64,000 nucleotides of DNA from Acidobacteriota bacterium (GTDB lineage Bacteria; Actinomycetota; Acidimicrobiia; Acidimicrobiales; Microtrichaceae). The stretch lies in assembly GCA_003577145.1 (NCBI GenBank), contig QEUP01000002.1, positions 140,215 through 204,214 of the forward strand, read 5' to 3'. The position numbers were made by a program, and so were the translations under genes. Under the pieces are notes generated by a model that searched no databases, was not told the origin of the DNA, and was given only the letters and a program-made list of their open reading frames with translations. Below are positions 19,911 to 28,025 of the stretch, in pieces (within the stretch, counting starts at the first letter, position 1; every line of letters begins with the position of its first letter).

Positions 19911-19925
19911 CTGACGCCCCGTCAG
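19911..19925. promoter_or_regulatory. Palindromic operator candidate, copy 1
   Basis: CTGACGCCCCGTCAG has two 6-bp perfect arms around three bases and lies 27 bp upstream of the DUF35 start, where a bound repressor would block transcription. The same architecture occurs at 23288 and 62859. Confidence 0.6.
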
Positions 19926-20040
19926 CTTAGTGCGAACCGTGTTCCGGGATCGATGGGCCGCGCCTGGCACGGTCCAACGGTCCCAAATCGTGGAGGAGCC
20001 CGTGCTGGTGTCGGCTCGGCCCGCGGGTAGCCTGTGGGGC

Positions 20041-20244
20041 GTGCCTGTCTACGAATACCGCTGCCGCACCTGTGACGAGGTGTTCGAGTTGCGCCGCGCC
20101 ATGAGCGAGGCCGACACCCCGGTGAGCTGCCCCCAGGGGCACGCCGAGACGGTCCGTCTCATCTCGAGCTTCGCGTCGGTCTCTGCCGCACCCGAAGCCC
20201 CGGTGGGCCCGTGCGGCAACCAGTGCGCCTGCTATCCGGAATGA
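20041..20244 (+). CDS. FmdB-family zinc-ribbon protein
   Basis: Start GTG 20041 gives 67 residues beginning VPVYEYRCRTCDEVFELRR, the hallmark of the FmdB-type zinc ribbon, with C-x2-C in YRCRTC and the second metal pair in SCPQGH. The Ser/Ala-rich middle and a Cys-containing tail (GPCGNQCACYPE) follow. Such proteins are annotated as putative regulators with no firm role. The frame continues upstream to 19930 but overlaps the divergent promoter region, so the short form is preferred. Confidence 0.85.
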   Translation: MPVYEYRCRTCDEVFELRRAMSEADTPVSCPQGHAETVRLISSFASVSAAPEAPVGPCGNQCACYPE

Positions 20245-20262
20245 CCCCTCTGTTCGTGTACC

Positions 20263-20652
20263 TCAGATCACCTCGACGTCGCAGCGGATGGCGGGGGCGT
20301 CGGCAAGTCGCTTGTCGCCGGTGAGCAGGCTGACGCGCAGCACCTCCGCGAGCGCGAGGTACGCGGCGTCGTAGACGGTGAGGTTGTGGCGCAGCGCCCA
20401 GCAACGATCCAGGAGCGGCAGGTGTGGGGCGCGCTCGAGCCTGAGTGAACCCAGGTCCTCCAATGCGAGCTTGGCTCGCCGTTCGTCGAGATCCCCTGTC
20501 GAGACGAACCGTCGCCAAGCCGACGCCACCTCGAGGTCGATCAGATGAGGAGCGACGAGTTGCTCGCCCCTGAGCCGCGTGCGGTTTCGGTCACCGTCAG
20601 GTCCGTCGTCGGCTAGTGCGGTGACGACGATGCTTGCGTCGACGACGATCAC
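20263..20652 (-). CDS. VapC-type PIN-domain toxin
   Basis: The 129-residue protein is a PIN-domain ribonuclease. The acidic residues expected at the active site are visible: IVVDASIVV (first Asp), IDLEVASAW (Glu), VYDAAYLALA (Asp) and LTGDKRLADA (Asp). Its GTG start overlaps the stop of an upstream antitoxin frame by GTGA, the usual vapBC coupling. VapC toxins cleave tRNA or rRNA and are neutralised by VapB. Here only the C-terminal part of the antitoxin is left, so control of the toxin is uncertain. Confidence 0.85.
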   Translation of the reverse strand: MIVVDASIVVTALADDGPDGDRNRTRLRGEQLVAPHLIDLEVASAWRRFVSTGDLDERRAKLALEDLGSLRLERAPHLPLLDRCWALRHNLTVYDAAYLALAEVLRVSLLTGDKRLADAPAIRCDVEVI

Positions 20653-20834
20653 CGGGTGTTGCGGTCGGCGCGCACGGCCTTCACGGCCGATTCGAGTGAG
20701 ACGTGCCCGCCGGCTCGGCCGCCGGCTCGGTCCAGCACCTCGTCGAGTGTCGGGGTGCTCGCGTCCTGTTCGAGTCGAGCCAGCAGATACTCCTGGAGGT
20801 CAGGGTCCCGGAAGGCGTTTGGACGGATGCGTTC
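20649..20834 (-). pseudogene. Truncated VapB-like antitoxin (C-terminal part only)
   Basis: The frame ends RDPDLQEYLLARLEQDAS, TPTLDEVLDRAGG, HVSLESAVKAVRADRNTR and stops in the GTGA overlap with vapC. This is the toxin-binding C-terminal half of a VapB. The N-terminal DNA-binding part is absent: upstream of the frame sits the 3' end of the ABC permease gene, whose stop overlaps it, and there is no ATG or GTG at a proper place. It may be lost, or a short form could start at an internal codon. Confidence 0.6.
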
Positions 20835-21615
20835 AGCTGGTCACGCGTGCCGGGGCCACCAACCGGTGATCGGGTGTGGTGAAGGCGCGCGAGGCGAACA
20901 GCCCCACGATCGTCGTGGTGACCGCCGCCGCCCCGAGGATGAGGAACATGATCGCCACCTGCACTTGGACGGCGTCGATCGGGTCGACCCCGGCCAGGAT
21001 CAGGCCGGTCATCGCCCCGGGGAGCACCACGATCCCGAGTGCCCGGGTCGCTTCGATCTGGGGGATGATCCCGAGCTGGATGGCGCGCCTGATCACCGGG
21101 CGGATGGCATCCCAGCGCGACTGCCCCAGAGCGAGCCTCGCCTCGATCTCGTCGCTTCGTTCCGCCACATCGCCGACCACGCTGCGAGCGGTCACCACCG
21201 TGGCGCGCATGGAGTTGCCGATCATCATCCCGGCGATGGGGATGAGCGTCTGTGCCTCGAGCGGGAACATCCCGGCGCCGAAGGCCACCGCGAGGCACAC
21301 CGCCACCGACGCGCCGTGGGCTACGAAGGCGACGGGAACGGCGTTCGGCAGCCGGCGGGCCTGTCGCCGAACGGTGAACGCCGCGAACACGAGCATGGCG
21401 ACGACCCAGATCCAGGACCAGATGAGGGGCTGGGACTCATCGAAGACGAGCGTCAGCGCCAGGCCCACCAGCAGGAGCTGTGCCAGCCCCCGAACCGAGC
21501 CAACGATCAGCTGCCATTCCAGCTTCAGGCCCTGCCACAACGACAGGGCGAGAGCGACTGCGACGAGACTGAGCGACAGCGCCAGACCGGTCCAGCCGAT
21601 GTCACTGGATTCCAT
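20833..21615 (-). CDS. FetB/YbbM-type ABC exporter permease
   Basis: The 260-residue membrane protein has about seven hydrophobic segments (for example ALSLSLVAVALALSLWQGL, WIWVVAMLVFAAFTV, ASVAVCLAVAFGAGM and VQVAIMFLILGAAAVTTTI). It also has the family signature IPIAGMMIGNSMRATVV and RWDAIRPVIRRAIQLGIIPQ. The FetB family (old UPF0014) pairs with an ATPase and has been linked to iron export and oxidative-stress resistance in E. coli. The ATPase gene overlaps this one by 14 bp upstream, so they form one unit. The 3' end abuts the broken vapB. Confidence 0.82.
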   Translation of the reverse strand: MESSDIGWTGLALSLSLVAVALALSLWQGLKLEWQLIVGSVRGLAQLLLVGLALTLVFDESQPLIWSWIWVVAMLVFAAFTVRRQARRLPNAVPVAFVAHGASVAVCLAVAFGAGMFPLEAQTLIPIAGMMIGNSMRATVVTARSVVGDVAERSDEIEARLALGQSRWDAIRPVIRRAIQLGIIPQIEATRALGIVVLPGAMTGLILAGVDPIDAVQVQVAIMFLILGAAAVTTTIVGLFASRAFTTPDHRLVAPARVTS

Positions 21616-22318
21616 GGTCGTCTCCTTCCAGGTATTCCCTGACCAACTCAGTGGGTGAGCCCAAGACCTCGTCGAGGGGACCGTGCCGCACGACGCGGCC
21701 CTCCATCAGGACCACGATGTGGTCGGCGATGCGCCTCATCTGCGACAGGTCGTGGGTGACCCACACCACGGGGCATCCACCCGCAGCCGTCGACTCGGCG
21801 ACTGACTCGATCGCCCGGGTGGCCTGGGGGTCGAGGGCGGATGTGGGCTCGTCCATGAGGAGGGTCTCGGGCCCGGTTATGAAGGTGCGGGCGAGGCACA
21901 CCCGCTGCTGTTCCCCGCCGGAGAGCTCATCGGCGGTGCGGTCCAGAGCGCCGGCGTCGAGCGATGCCCGCTCGAGTGAGCGCTGCATCGCCTCCTCGGA
22001 GGCGTGCGGGTCGGCGACCCGCAGGTTGTCCCGTACGGACCCGGCAAAGACGGTAGGGCGCTGGAAGACCATGCCGGCTCGCTGCCGCAGCACCAACGGG
22101 TCGAGCTCGTCCAGCGGTGTGCCCCGAAAACGCACCTCCCCCGAGGTCGGGACCTCGAGGCGGTTGCACAGCCGGAGCAGGGTTGACTTGCCCGAGCCGG
22201 AGGGCCCGACGACAACTGTTGTGCCTCCGGCAGGGATGGCGAGGGTCACGTCTCGCAGGCGTAGGACCTCGCCGCTCGTCACCGAAACGCGGTCGAAGTC
22301 GTACAGCGACGCGGTCAC
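21602..22318 (-). CDS. FetA/YbbL-type ABC transporter ATPase
   Basis: The 238-residue nucleotide-binding subunit shows Walker A GPSGSGKST (about 39-47), the Q-loop region MVFQRPTVFAGSV, signature LSGGEQQRV, Walker B TLLMDEPTSALD, and the H-loop VVWVTHDLSQMRR. The start is GTG 22318. Overlap with the permease gene fixes its partner. Together they would form a FetAB-like exporter; the substrate (iron or other) is inferred from family only. No operator was noticed in the short upstream gap to the SDR gene. Confidence 0.88.
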   Translation of the reverse strand: MTASLYDFDRVSVTSGEVLRLRDVTLAIPAGGTTVVVGPSGSGKSTLLRLCNRLEVPTSGEVRFRGTPLDELDPLVLRQRAGMVFQRPTVFAGSVRDNLRVADPHASEEAMQRSLERASLDAGALDRTADELSGGEQQRVCLARTFITGPETLLMDEPTSALDPQATRAIESVAESTAAGGCPVVWVTHDLSQMRRIADHIVVLMEGRVVRHGPLDEVLGSPTELVREYLEGDDHGIQ

Positions 22319-22365
22319 GCTGGGACGCTATCGGCTGCTCCGGGCGCGCGAGCACCACGCTCTGC

Positions 22366-23148
22366 TCAGCGAGATCCGCGCTTGCTCGTCGCGCCGAGAT
22401 AGGCGGGGACCTCACCCCCGCCGTGCAACAGCAGCCGCCCGCCGCTCATGTAGCTCGCAAGGGGGGAGGCCAGGAAGAGGCAGGCGGCGGCGACATCGGC
22501 GGGGGTGCCCATGCGCCCCAGCGGGATGGTGCCGGCCACCGCAGCCACCCCTGACTCGTCGCCGTAGTGAAGATCGGCCTGCTCGGTCTCGATGAGCCCG
22601 GCAACCACCGCGTTGACCCTCACCTTCGGCGCCCACTCCACGGCCAGGGTCTCGGTGAGGTTGAGCAGGCCGGCCTTGGCCGCTCCGTAGGCGGCGGTTC
22701 CAGGCGAGGGCCTGATCCCGCTGACCGAGCCGACGTTGATTATCGAGCCGCCGTCGGGCTGTGACTGCATGACCAAGTTGCAGCGCTGGGCCACCTGAAG
22801 CGGGGCGATCAGGTTGAGCCGGATGATCGCCTCGTTGAACTTGGGTGACACCGTGGCGGTCTCGGCCTCGGGGCTTCCGCCTGCGTTGTTGATCAGCACG
22901 TCCACGCCGCCGAGCCGCTCTACCGCTGTGCCTACGAGCGCGTCGACCTGTTCCGGGTCGCGGACGTCGGCCGCGACGAAGACGGCCTGTCTCCCACCGA
23001 CGGCGATCGGCTCCGTCGGCTCGTTGCGGCCGCACACGACCACTTCGGCACCGTGCTCCATGAAGGTATCGGCGATCGTCCGGCCGATCCCTTTGGTGCC
23101 GCCGGTGATCACCACCGCCTTGCCGCTCAGTTCGAAAGGATCATCCAT
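22366..23148 (-). CDS. Short-chain dehydrogenase/reductase in the steroid ring-degradation locus
   Basis: The 260-residue classical SDR starts at ATG 23148 (MDDPFELSGKAVVITGG). It has TGGTKGIG (cofactor glycine motif), NNAGG, and the catalytic set S...YGAAK (NVGSVSGI then AAYGAAKAG). The Arg at GRNEP after the second strand suggests NADP(H), though this is weak. In M. tuberculosis two SDRs (Rv3548c, Rv3549c) lie directly upstream of echA20-ipdAB; this gene is in the same position and divergent from them. It probably oxidises a hydroxyacyl-CoA intermediate of HIP or side-chain breakdown. The upstream extension to 23226 runs through the palindromic region and is unlikely. Confidence 0.82.
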   Translation of the reverse strand: MDDPFELSGKAVVITGGTKGIGRTIADTFMEHGAEVVVCGRNEPTEPIAVGGRQAVFVAADVRDPEQVDALVGTAVERLGGVDVLINNAGGSPEAETATVSPKFNEAIIRLNLIAPLQVAQRCNLVMQSQPDGGSIINVGSVSGIRPSPGTAAYGAAKAGLLNLTETLAVEWAPKVRVNAVVAGLIETEQADLHYGDESGVAAVAGTIPLGRMGTPADVAAACLFLASPLASYMSGGRLLLHGGGEVPAYLGATSKRGSR

Positions 23149-23185
23149 GGGTCGGGCGCTCCCGGTGAAGTCGATCTGCTGGTTC

Positions 23186-23227
23186 TGTGAACGCGCGTGG
23201 CCCCTATAGGGGCCTTTTCGGTTCACA
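23186..23227. promoter_or_regulatory. Nested dyad in the divergent SDR/echA20 promoter region
   Basis: A perfect 16-bp palindrome GGCCCCTATAGGGGCC (23199-23214) is centred inside an outer inverted repeat TGTGAAC (23186-23192) / GTTCACA (23221-23227); both share the same centre. It ends 38 bp upstream of the SDR start. It could be a compound operator, or less likely a hairpin terminator-like element followed by TTTT. Confidence 0.55.
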
Positions 23228-23287
23228 AAACGGGATTGTCGCAGGTGGCACCTGGGTGGGGGATGGTCTACTTTGCCATATCGAAAA

Positions 23288-23302
23288 CTGACGGACCATC
23301 AG
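23288..23302. promoter_or_regulatory. Palindromic operator candidate, copy 2
   Basis: CTGACGGACCATCAG is a 15-bp palindrome with one mismatch, of the same form as the sites at 19911 and 62859. It lies 82 bp upstream of the echA20 start, in the position of a promoter operator for the echA20-ipdABC-fadE-fadA6 operon. Confidence 0.6.
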
Positions 23303-23383
23303 AAACGGCGTTCGGCGTGCGACCTGCGCTGTCGCCTCGCCGGGGCGATCGTGGTGCCCATCCGTCAGGGAAGGATCGGGCCG

Positions 23384-24142
23384 ATGGCGACCACCGTGTC
23401 GATCGACAACCACATCGCCGAAGTGGTGATGGACAATCCCCCGGTGAACGCCTTGACCGTCGCGGGCTGGTTCGACCTTGCCGCCAAGATCGGTGAGGCG
23501 GGCCGGCGAGCCGAGGTGGGGGCGCTCGTCCTGCGTGCCGAGGGCAAGGGCTTCAACGCCGGGGTCGACATCAAAGAGATGCAGTCGACGCCGGGATTCG
23601 ACGCGCTGATCGGCGCCAATCGCGGCTGCTATGCGGCTTTCGCGGCGGTGTACGAGTGCGAGGTGCCCGTGATCTGCGCGGTCCACGACTTCTGCCTCGG
23701 CGGTGGCATCGGCCTGGTGGGCAACGCCGACATCATCGTCGCCGCCGAGGGCGCCCGCTTCGGGCTGCCCGAGGTGGATCAGGGCGCACTGGGCGCCGCT
23801 ACCCATCTCGCGCGCCTGGTGCCGCAGCACAAGATGCGTGAGATGGTCTACACCGCCGAGCCGGTCACCGCCGAGGAGCTGCTCCACTACGGCTCGGTGA
23901 CCAAGGTTGTCCCCGTCGAGGGCCTCAGGGAGGCGGCGCTTTCGATAGCCCAGAAGATCTGCGCCAAATCCCGAACCGTCATCCGCGCAGCCAAGGAGTC
24001 CCTCAACGGGATCGACCCGATCGATGTCAAACGCAGCTACCGGTACGAGCAGGGCTTCACCTTCGAGCTGAACCTGAGCGGCGTGTCCGACGAGGCCCGC
24101 GACGCGTTCGTCGACAAGCGCCAAGCCGACTTCGACCAGTGA
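23384..24142 (+). CDS. echA20: EchA20-like CoA hydrolase (steroid ring D opening)
   Basis: The 252-residue crotonase-fold protein matches M. tuberculosis EchA20 (Rv3550) closely from memory: RAEGKGFNAGVDIKEMQ forms the first half of the oxyanion hole, GGGIGLVGNADIIVAAE the second, and the tail ends YRYEQGFTFELNLSGV. In the characterised pathway EchA20 hydrolyses ring D of the bicyclic CoA thioester HIEC-CoA. I chose ATG 23384, which has AAGGA upstream; the open frame to 23273 crosses the palindrome. Its stop overlaps ipdA by GTGA, so the operon begins here. Confidence 0.88.
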   Translation: MATTVSIDNHIAEVVMDNPPVNALTVAGWFDLAAKIGEAGRRAEVGALVLRAEGKGFNAGVDIKEMQSTPGFDALIGANRGCYAAFAAVYECEVPVICAVHDFCLGGGIGLVGNADIIVAAEGARFGLPEVDQGALGAATHLARLVPQHKMREMVYTAEPVTAEELLHYGSVTKVVPVEGLREAALSIAQKICAKSRTVIRAAKESLNGIDPIDVKRSYRYEQGFTFELNLSGVSDEARDAFVDKRQADFDQ

Positions 24143-24999
24143 GACCGGACAAGACCATGACCGAGGCCGACGTGGTGGCAGAGCTCCGCGACGGCATGAC
24201 GATCGGCATCGGCGGCTGGGGTTCACGACGAAAGCCGATGTCGCTGGTGCGCGAGATCCTCAGGTCGGGCCTGCGCGACCTCACCGTGGTCTCCTATGGC
24301 GGTCCCGACGTCGGCCTCCTCTGCCGTGCCGGCAAGGTCAGCAAGGTCGTGACCGCCTTCGTGTCGCTCGACTCGATACCGCTCGAACCGCACTACCGCG
24401 CTGCCCGCCAGAACGGCAGCATCGAAGCCGTCGAGCTCGACGAGGGCATGTTCCTCCTCGGTCTGCAGGCCGCTGCTTGGAGGGTCCCGTTCCTGCCCAC
24501 GAGAGCAGGCCTCGGATCGGACATCTTGCGGCTGATGCCCGAGATCAAGACCGTGATCAGCCCCTACGACGACGGGGAGGAGCTGGTGGCTGCACCGGCG
24601 CTGAGCATGGACGCGGCGCTCATCCACATGAACCGCGCCGACGCCGCCGGCAACGGCCAGTTCCTCGGCGAGGACCTGTTCATGGACGATCTCTTCGCCC
24701 GGGCCGCGGACCGGACCTACATGAGCTGCGAGAAGATCGTGGCGACCGAGGAGCTGTTGTCCGGAGCAACGTTCCACACGCTCAGGATCAGCAGGCTGAT
24801 GACCGACGGCGTGGTCGAACGCCCCGGCGGCGCGCACTTCACCGAGTGCGCCCCTGACCACCAGCGGGACGAGGACTTCCAGCGGCGCTACGCGGCAACG
24901 GCCGGTTCCGACGAGGCGTGGGAGGAGTTCCGTTCCGAGTACCTCGACGTCTCCGAGGACGAGTACCAGCAGCGCGTGCGAGGAGCCGGCGGTGACTGA
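24139..24999 (+). CDS. ipdA: IpdA-like CoA-transferase-family subunit alpha (ring C opening)
   Basis: This 286-residue class I CoA-transferase alpha-type subunit starts at GTG 24139 overlapping the echA20 stop. Recognised stretches shared with IpdA of M. tuberculosis are GIGGWGSRRKPMSLVREIL, VVSYGGPDVGLLCRAGKV, AVELDEGMFLLGLQAA and FLPTRAGLGSDI, and the tail HFTECAPDHQRDEDFQRRYA. Despite its family, IpdAB acts as a hydrolase that opens the last steroid ring of COCHEA-CoA. It would form a heterotetramer with the next gene's product, whose GTG start overlaps its stop by 8 bp. Confidence 0.9.
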   Translation: MRPDKTMTEADVVAELRDGMTIGIGGWGSRRKPMSLVREILRSGLRDLTVVSYGGPDVGLLCRAGKVSKVVTAFVSLDSIPLEPHYRAARQNGSIEAVELDEGMFLLGLQAAAWRVPFLPTRAGLGSDILRLMPEIKTVISPYDDGEELVAAPALSMDAALIHMNRADAAGNGQFLGEDLFMDDLFARAADRTYMSCEKIVATEELLSGATFHTLRISRLMTDGVVERPGGAHFTECAPDHQRDEDFQRRYAATAGSDEAWEEFRSEYLDVSEDEYQQRVRGAGGD

Positions 25000-25750
25000 G
25001 GTGACCCGAGCCGAGGTCTGCGTCACCGCCATCGCCGAGTGCTTCCGGGGCGACGGGGAGATCCTGTGCAACCCGATCGGCAACACGCCCCTCGTCGGGG
25101 GGCGGCTCGCCCGCTCGAGCTTCGAACCCGACCTCGTCATCACCGACGGCTTCTACATGCTGATCGCCGACACGCCACCCGTCGGCGAGACTGCTGAGCG
25201 GGTGATCGAGGCATACAACCCGTACCGCTCGATGTTCGACATCTTGTGGCACGGCAAGCGCCACGTGATGATGGGAGCGACGCAGCTGGACCGCTACGGC
25301 AACCAGAACATCGGCTGCATCGGTGACTGGCGAAGGCCGAAGGCGCAGCTCCTGGGCTTTCGCGGCGCGCCGGGGAACACCATCAACCACACGACCAGCT
25401 ACTGGGTACCCAAACACACTCCGAAGGTGTTCGTGGAGAGCGTCGACCTCGTGTGCGGCATCGGCTATGACCGTGCCCGAGAGCTCGGGCCGATCGCCTC
25501 GCGGTTCCACGAGATCAGGAGGGTCGTATCCAACCTGGGGGTGTTCGACTTCGAGACCGAGGACAACCGGATGCGGCTGCGGTCGGTCCATCCCGGTGTC
25601 ACCGTCGGCGACGTCGTCGAAGCGACCGGCTTCGAGCTGGTGGTGCCCGAGCACGTGCCCGAGTCACGGCTGCCGGACGACGCCGAGCTCCGCTTGATCC
25701 GCGAGGTCATCGACCCCAACGGCTTGAGGGAAGCGGAGGTGACCGGTTGA
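24992..25750 (+). CDS. ipdB: IpdB-like CoA-transferase-family subunit beta
   Basis: The 252-residue partner of IpdA starts at GTG 24992 with AGGAG six bases before it. It contains TRAEVCVTAIAECFRGDGEI, WHGKRHVMMGATQLDRYGNQ, RGAPGNTINHTTSYWVPKH and VYDRARELG-type residues near ICGIGYDRA, all as in M. tuberculosis IpdB (Rv3552). Together IpdAB hydrolyses the ring of COCHEA-CoA, a key committed step of ring C removal. It overlaps both neighbours, so the four genes echA20-ipdABC are translated in close coupling. Confidence 0.9.
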   Translation: MTEVTRAEVCVTAIAECFRGDGEILCNPIGNTPLVGGRLARSSFEPDLVITDGFYMLIADTPPVGETAERVIEAYNPYRSMFDILWHGKRHVMMGATQLDRYGNQNIGCIGDWRRPKAQLLGFRGAPGNTINHTTSYWVPKHTPKVFVESVDLVCGIGYDRARELGPIASRFHEIRRVVSNLGVFDFETEDNRMRLRSVHPGVTVGDVVEATGFELVVPEHVPESRLPDDAELRLIREVIDPNGLREAEVTG

Positions 25751-26826
25751 GCGACGCCGGTCCCGCGCGCCATCCCGGTCTCCAGACCCGCATCTGCGAC
25801 CTGTTCGGGGTGCGCTACCCGATCGTCCAGACCGGGATGGGCTGGGTGTCGGGGGTCAGCCTGACGGCCGCCACGGCGAATGCCGGAGGGCTCGGCGTAC
25901 TCGCCGGCGCGACCCTGACCTATGACGAGCTGCGCAAGTCGGTGTACGAGCTGAAGGACCGCACCGCTGCCCCCTTCGGGGTGAACCTGCGGGCCGATCA
26001 GCCCGACATCGACGAGCGGATCGACCTCCTCATCGCCGAAGGCGTCCGGGTCGCCAGCTTCGCCCAGGCCCCCTCCGCGGACACCGTCGCCAGGCTCAAG
26101 GACCACGGCGTGCTCACCATGCCCACCATCGGTGCACGTCGGCATGCCGAGAAGGTCGCCGAGTGGGGAGTCGACGCTGTCATCGCTCAAGGCTCCGAAG
26201 GTGGTGGCCACACCGGCAACGTCCCCACGAGCATCCTGCTACCCCAGGTGGTCGAGGCCGTGGACCTACCAGTGGTCGCGGCCGGCGGGTTCTTCTCCGG
26301 CAGCGGTCTGGTGGCTGCCCTCGCCTGGGGTGCCGCCGGCGTGGCCATGGGCACCCGCTTCCTGCTCACACTTGAGAGCAGGGTGCCCGACGCGGTCAAG
26401 CAGCTCTACCTCGCCACACCGGTGACCGGCACCGTCGTCACCAGGGCCATCGACGGTTACCCCCAACGGGTGATCCGTACTCAGATGGTGGATGAGTTGG
26501 AGAACGCATCGGGCCTGACCCGCCTGCCCCGAGCCGTCGCCAACGCCTTGAGGTTCAGGAAGCTCACAGGCACGTCGCTCAGGGACCTCCTCCGTGAGGG
26601 GCTGGCCATGAGGAGGCATCAAGAGCTCACCTGGTCGCAGCTGGCGATGGCGGCCAACGCGCCGATGCTCACCAGGGCAGCGATGGTCGAGGGCCGCCCC
26701 GAGGTCGGCATCTTGCCCACTGGACAAGGAGTAGGCGCGATGGACGAGTTGCCCAGCGTCGAGGAACTGCTCGAGACCATGATGGACGAGGCCGACGCGA
26801 CCCTCAGGCGCATCTCGACTGGTTAG
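25747..26826 (+). CDS. ipdC: IpdC-like flavin-dependent oxidoreductase (nitronate-monooxygenase fold)
   Basis: The 359-residue TIM-barrel flavoprotein starts at TTG 25747, overlapping the ipdB stop by TTGA. It has PIVQTGMGWVSGVSLTAATA, the FMN-phosphate binding QGSEGGGHTGNVPTS, and AWGAAGVAMGTRFLLTLES of the nitronate-monooxygenase family. IpdC (Rv3553) acts in HIP ring degradation just before EchA20 and IpdAB in M. tuberculosis, and the gene order ipdA-ipdB-ipdC is conserved here. Calling it a nitronate monooxygenase would be misleading in this context. Confidence 0.88.
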   Translation: MSDAGPARHPGLQTRICDLFGVRYPIVQTGMGWVSGVSLTAATANAGGLGVLAGATLTYDELRKSVYELKDRTAAPFGVNLRADQPDIDERIDLLIAEGVRVASFAQAPSADTVARLKDHGVLTMPTIGARRHAEKVAEWGVDAVIAQGSEGGGHTGNVPTSILLPQVVEAVDLPVVAAGGFFSGSGLVAALAWGAAGVAMGTRFLLTLESRVPDAVKQLYLATPVTGTVVTRAIDGYPQRVIRTQMVDELENASGLTRLPRAVANALRFRKLTGTSLRDLLREGLAMRRHQELTWSQLAMAANAPMLTRAAMVEGRPEVGILPTGQGVGAMDELPSVEELLETMMDEADATLRRISTG

Positions 26827-26858
26827 GACCCACCGGGGAGTGCTGGGATTGCGCACAG

Positions 26859-28019
26859 ATGGACCTGAGTTTCACCGCTGAAGAGGAAGCGTTCCGGGAC
26901 GAGGTGCGGGCCTGGCTGGCGGCCAACGTGCCTCGGGAGCCGCTGCCGTCGGGCGATACCAGAGATGGCTTCGCCCGGCATCTCGAGTGGGAGAGGAAGC
27001 TCTTCGATGCCCGCTACTCGGTGGTGTCCTGGCCCGCGGAGTACGGAGGTCGAGATGCCAGCCTCATCGAGTGGGTCATCTTCGAGGAGGAGTACTACCG
27101 CGCCGCAGCACCCCAGCGCGTCACCCAGAACGGCATCTTCCTGCTCGCGCCGATCCTGTTCGAGGTCGGGACCGACTGGCAGAAGGACCGGTATCTGCGG
27201 GCGATGGCCTCCGGTGAGGAGACCTGGTGTCAAGGTTGGTCCGAGCCCAACGCCGGCAGCGACCTGGCCGGCATCGTGTCCAAGGCGCGCCGAGTCGACG
27301 GCGGCTGGAGCCTCTCCGGCCAGAAGACCTGGACGACTCGAGGTGCCTTCTGCACCCACCTGTTCGGCCTGTTCCGCTCCGACCCCGAGGCGGGGCGCCA
27401 TCGCGGCCTCACCTACTTCCTCGTCCCGCTCGACGCCGACGGTGTCACGGTCAACGGTGTGGGCAGGCTCGACGGCGACGAGGGCTTCGCGGAGGTCTTC
27501 TTCGACGACGTGTTCGTGCCGGACCGAGACGTTCTCGGTGGCGTCGACAACGGGTGGAGCGTCGCCATGACGACCACCAACTCCGAACGGGGGCTGACGT
27601 TGCGCAGTCCGGGCCGGTTCATGGCGACTGCCGACCGCCTGGTCGACCTCTACCAGCAACGCCACGAGCTGGCGGACCCCGGCCTGCGAGACGAGGTCGT
27701 GCAGGCCTGGATGGGAGCGGAGGCTTACCGCCTCTACACCTGGCAGACGGTCACCAAGATGATCGAGGGTGGCGACATCGGTCCCGACGCGAGCATCAAC
27801 AAGGTCTTCTGGTCGGAGATGGACGTGAAGATGCACGAGACGGCCCTGGCGCTCCTGGGGCCGCTGGCCGAACTCGTCGACACCAGCTCGGAGGCCGTGG
27901 ACAGGGGATCCTGGATGAAAGGCTTCCAGTTCGCGCTGTCGGGCCCCATCTACGCGGGGACCAACGAGATCCAGCGCAACATCATCGCCGAACGGGTCCT
28001 CGGCCTCCCGAGGAGATGA
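26859..28019 (+). CDS. fadE31: FadE31-like acyl-CoA dehydrogenase
   Basis: The 386-residue ACAD begins MDLSFTAEEEAFRDEVRAWL. It shows SWPAEYGGRDASLIEWVIFE and CQGWSEPNAGSDLAG, an FAD-binding stretch, plus GQKTWTTRGAFCTHLFGLF. The ending IYAGTNEIQRNIIAERVLGL has Ala where many ACADs carry the catalytic Glu (YEGT). It resembles M. tuberculosis FadE31 in length and motifs. It lies 32 bp after ipdC, and the next ACAD gene starts 6 bp later, suggesting a FadE31-FadE32/33 heteromer in which the partner may supply essential residues. Substrate is presumed to be a late HIP or methyl-branched dicarboxylyl-CoA. Confidence 0.82.
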   Translation: MDLSFTAEEEAFRDEVRAWLAANVPREPLPSGDTRDGFARHLEWERKLFDARYSVVSWPAEYGGRDASLIEWVIFEEEYYRAAAPQRVTQNGIFLLAPILFEVGTDWQKDRYLRAMASGEETWCQGWSEPNAGSDLAGIVSKARRVDGGWSLSGQKTWTTRGAFCTHLFGLFRSDPEAGRHRGLTYFLVPLDADGVTVNGVGRLDGDEGFAEVFFDDVFVPDRDVLGGVDNGWSVAMTTTNSERGLTLRSPGRFMATADRLVDLYQQRHELADPGLRDEVVQAWMGAEAYRLYTWQTVTKMIEGGDIGPDASINKVFWSEMDVKMHETALALLGPLAELVDTSSEAVDRGSWMKGFQFALSGPIYAGTNEIQRNIIAERVLGLPRR

Positions 28020-28025
28020 TCGTCG

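Noticed and set aside
20649..20840. Full antitoxin gene starting inside the permease
   Set aside because: The in-frame upstream codon is a TGA (20841-20843), and no ATG or GTG start precedes the conserved tail.
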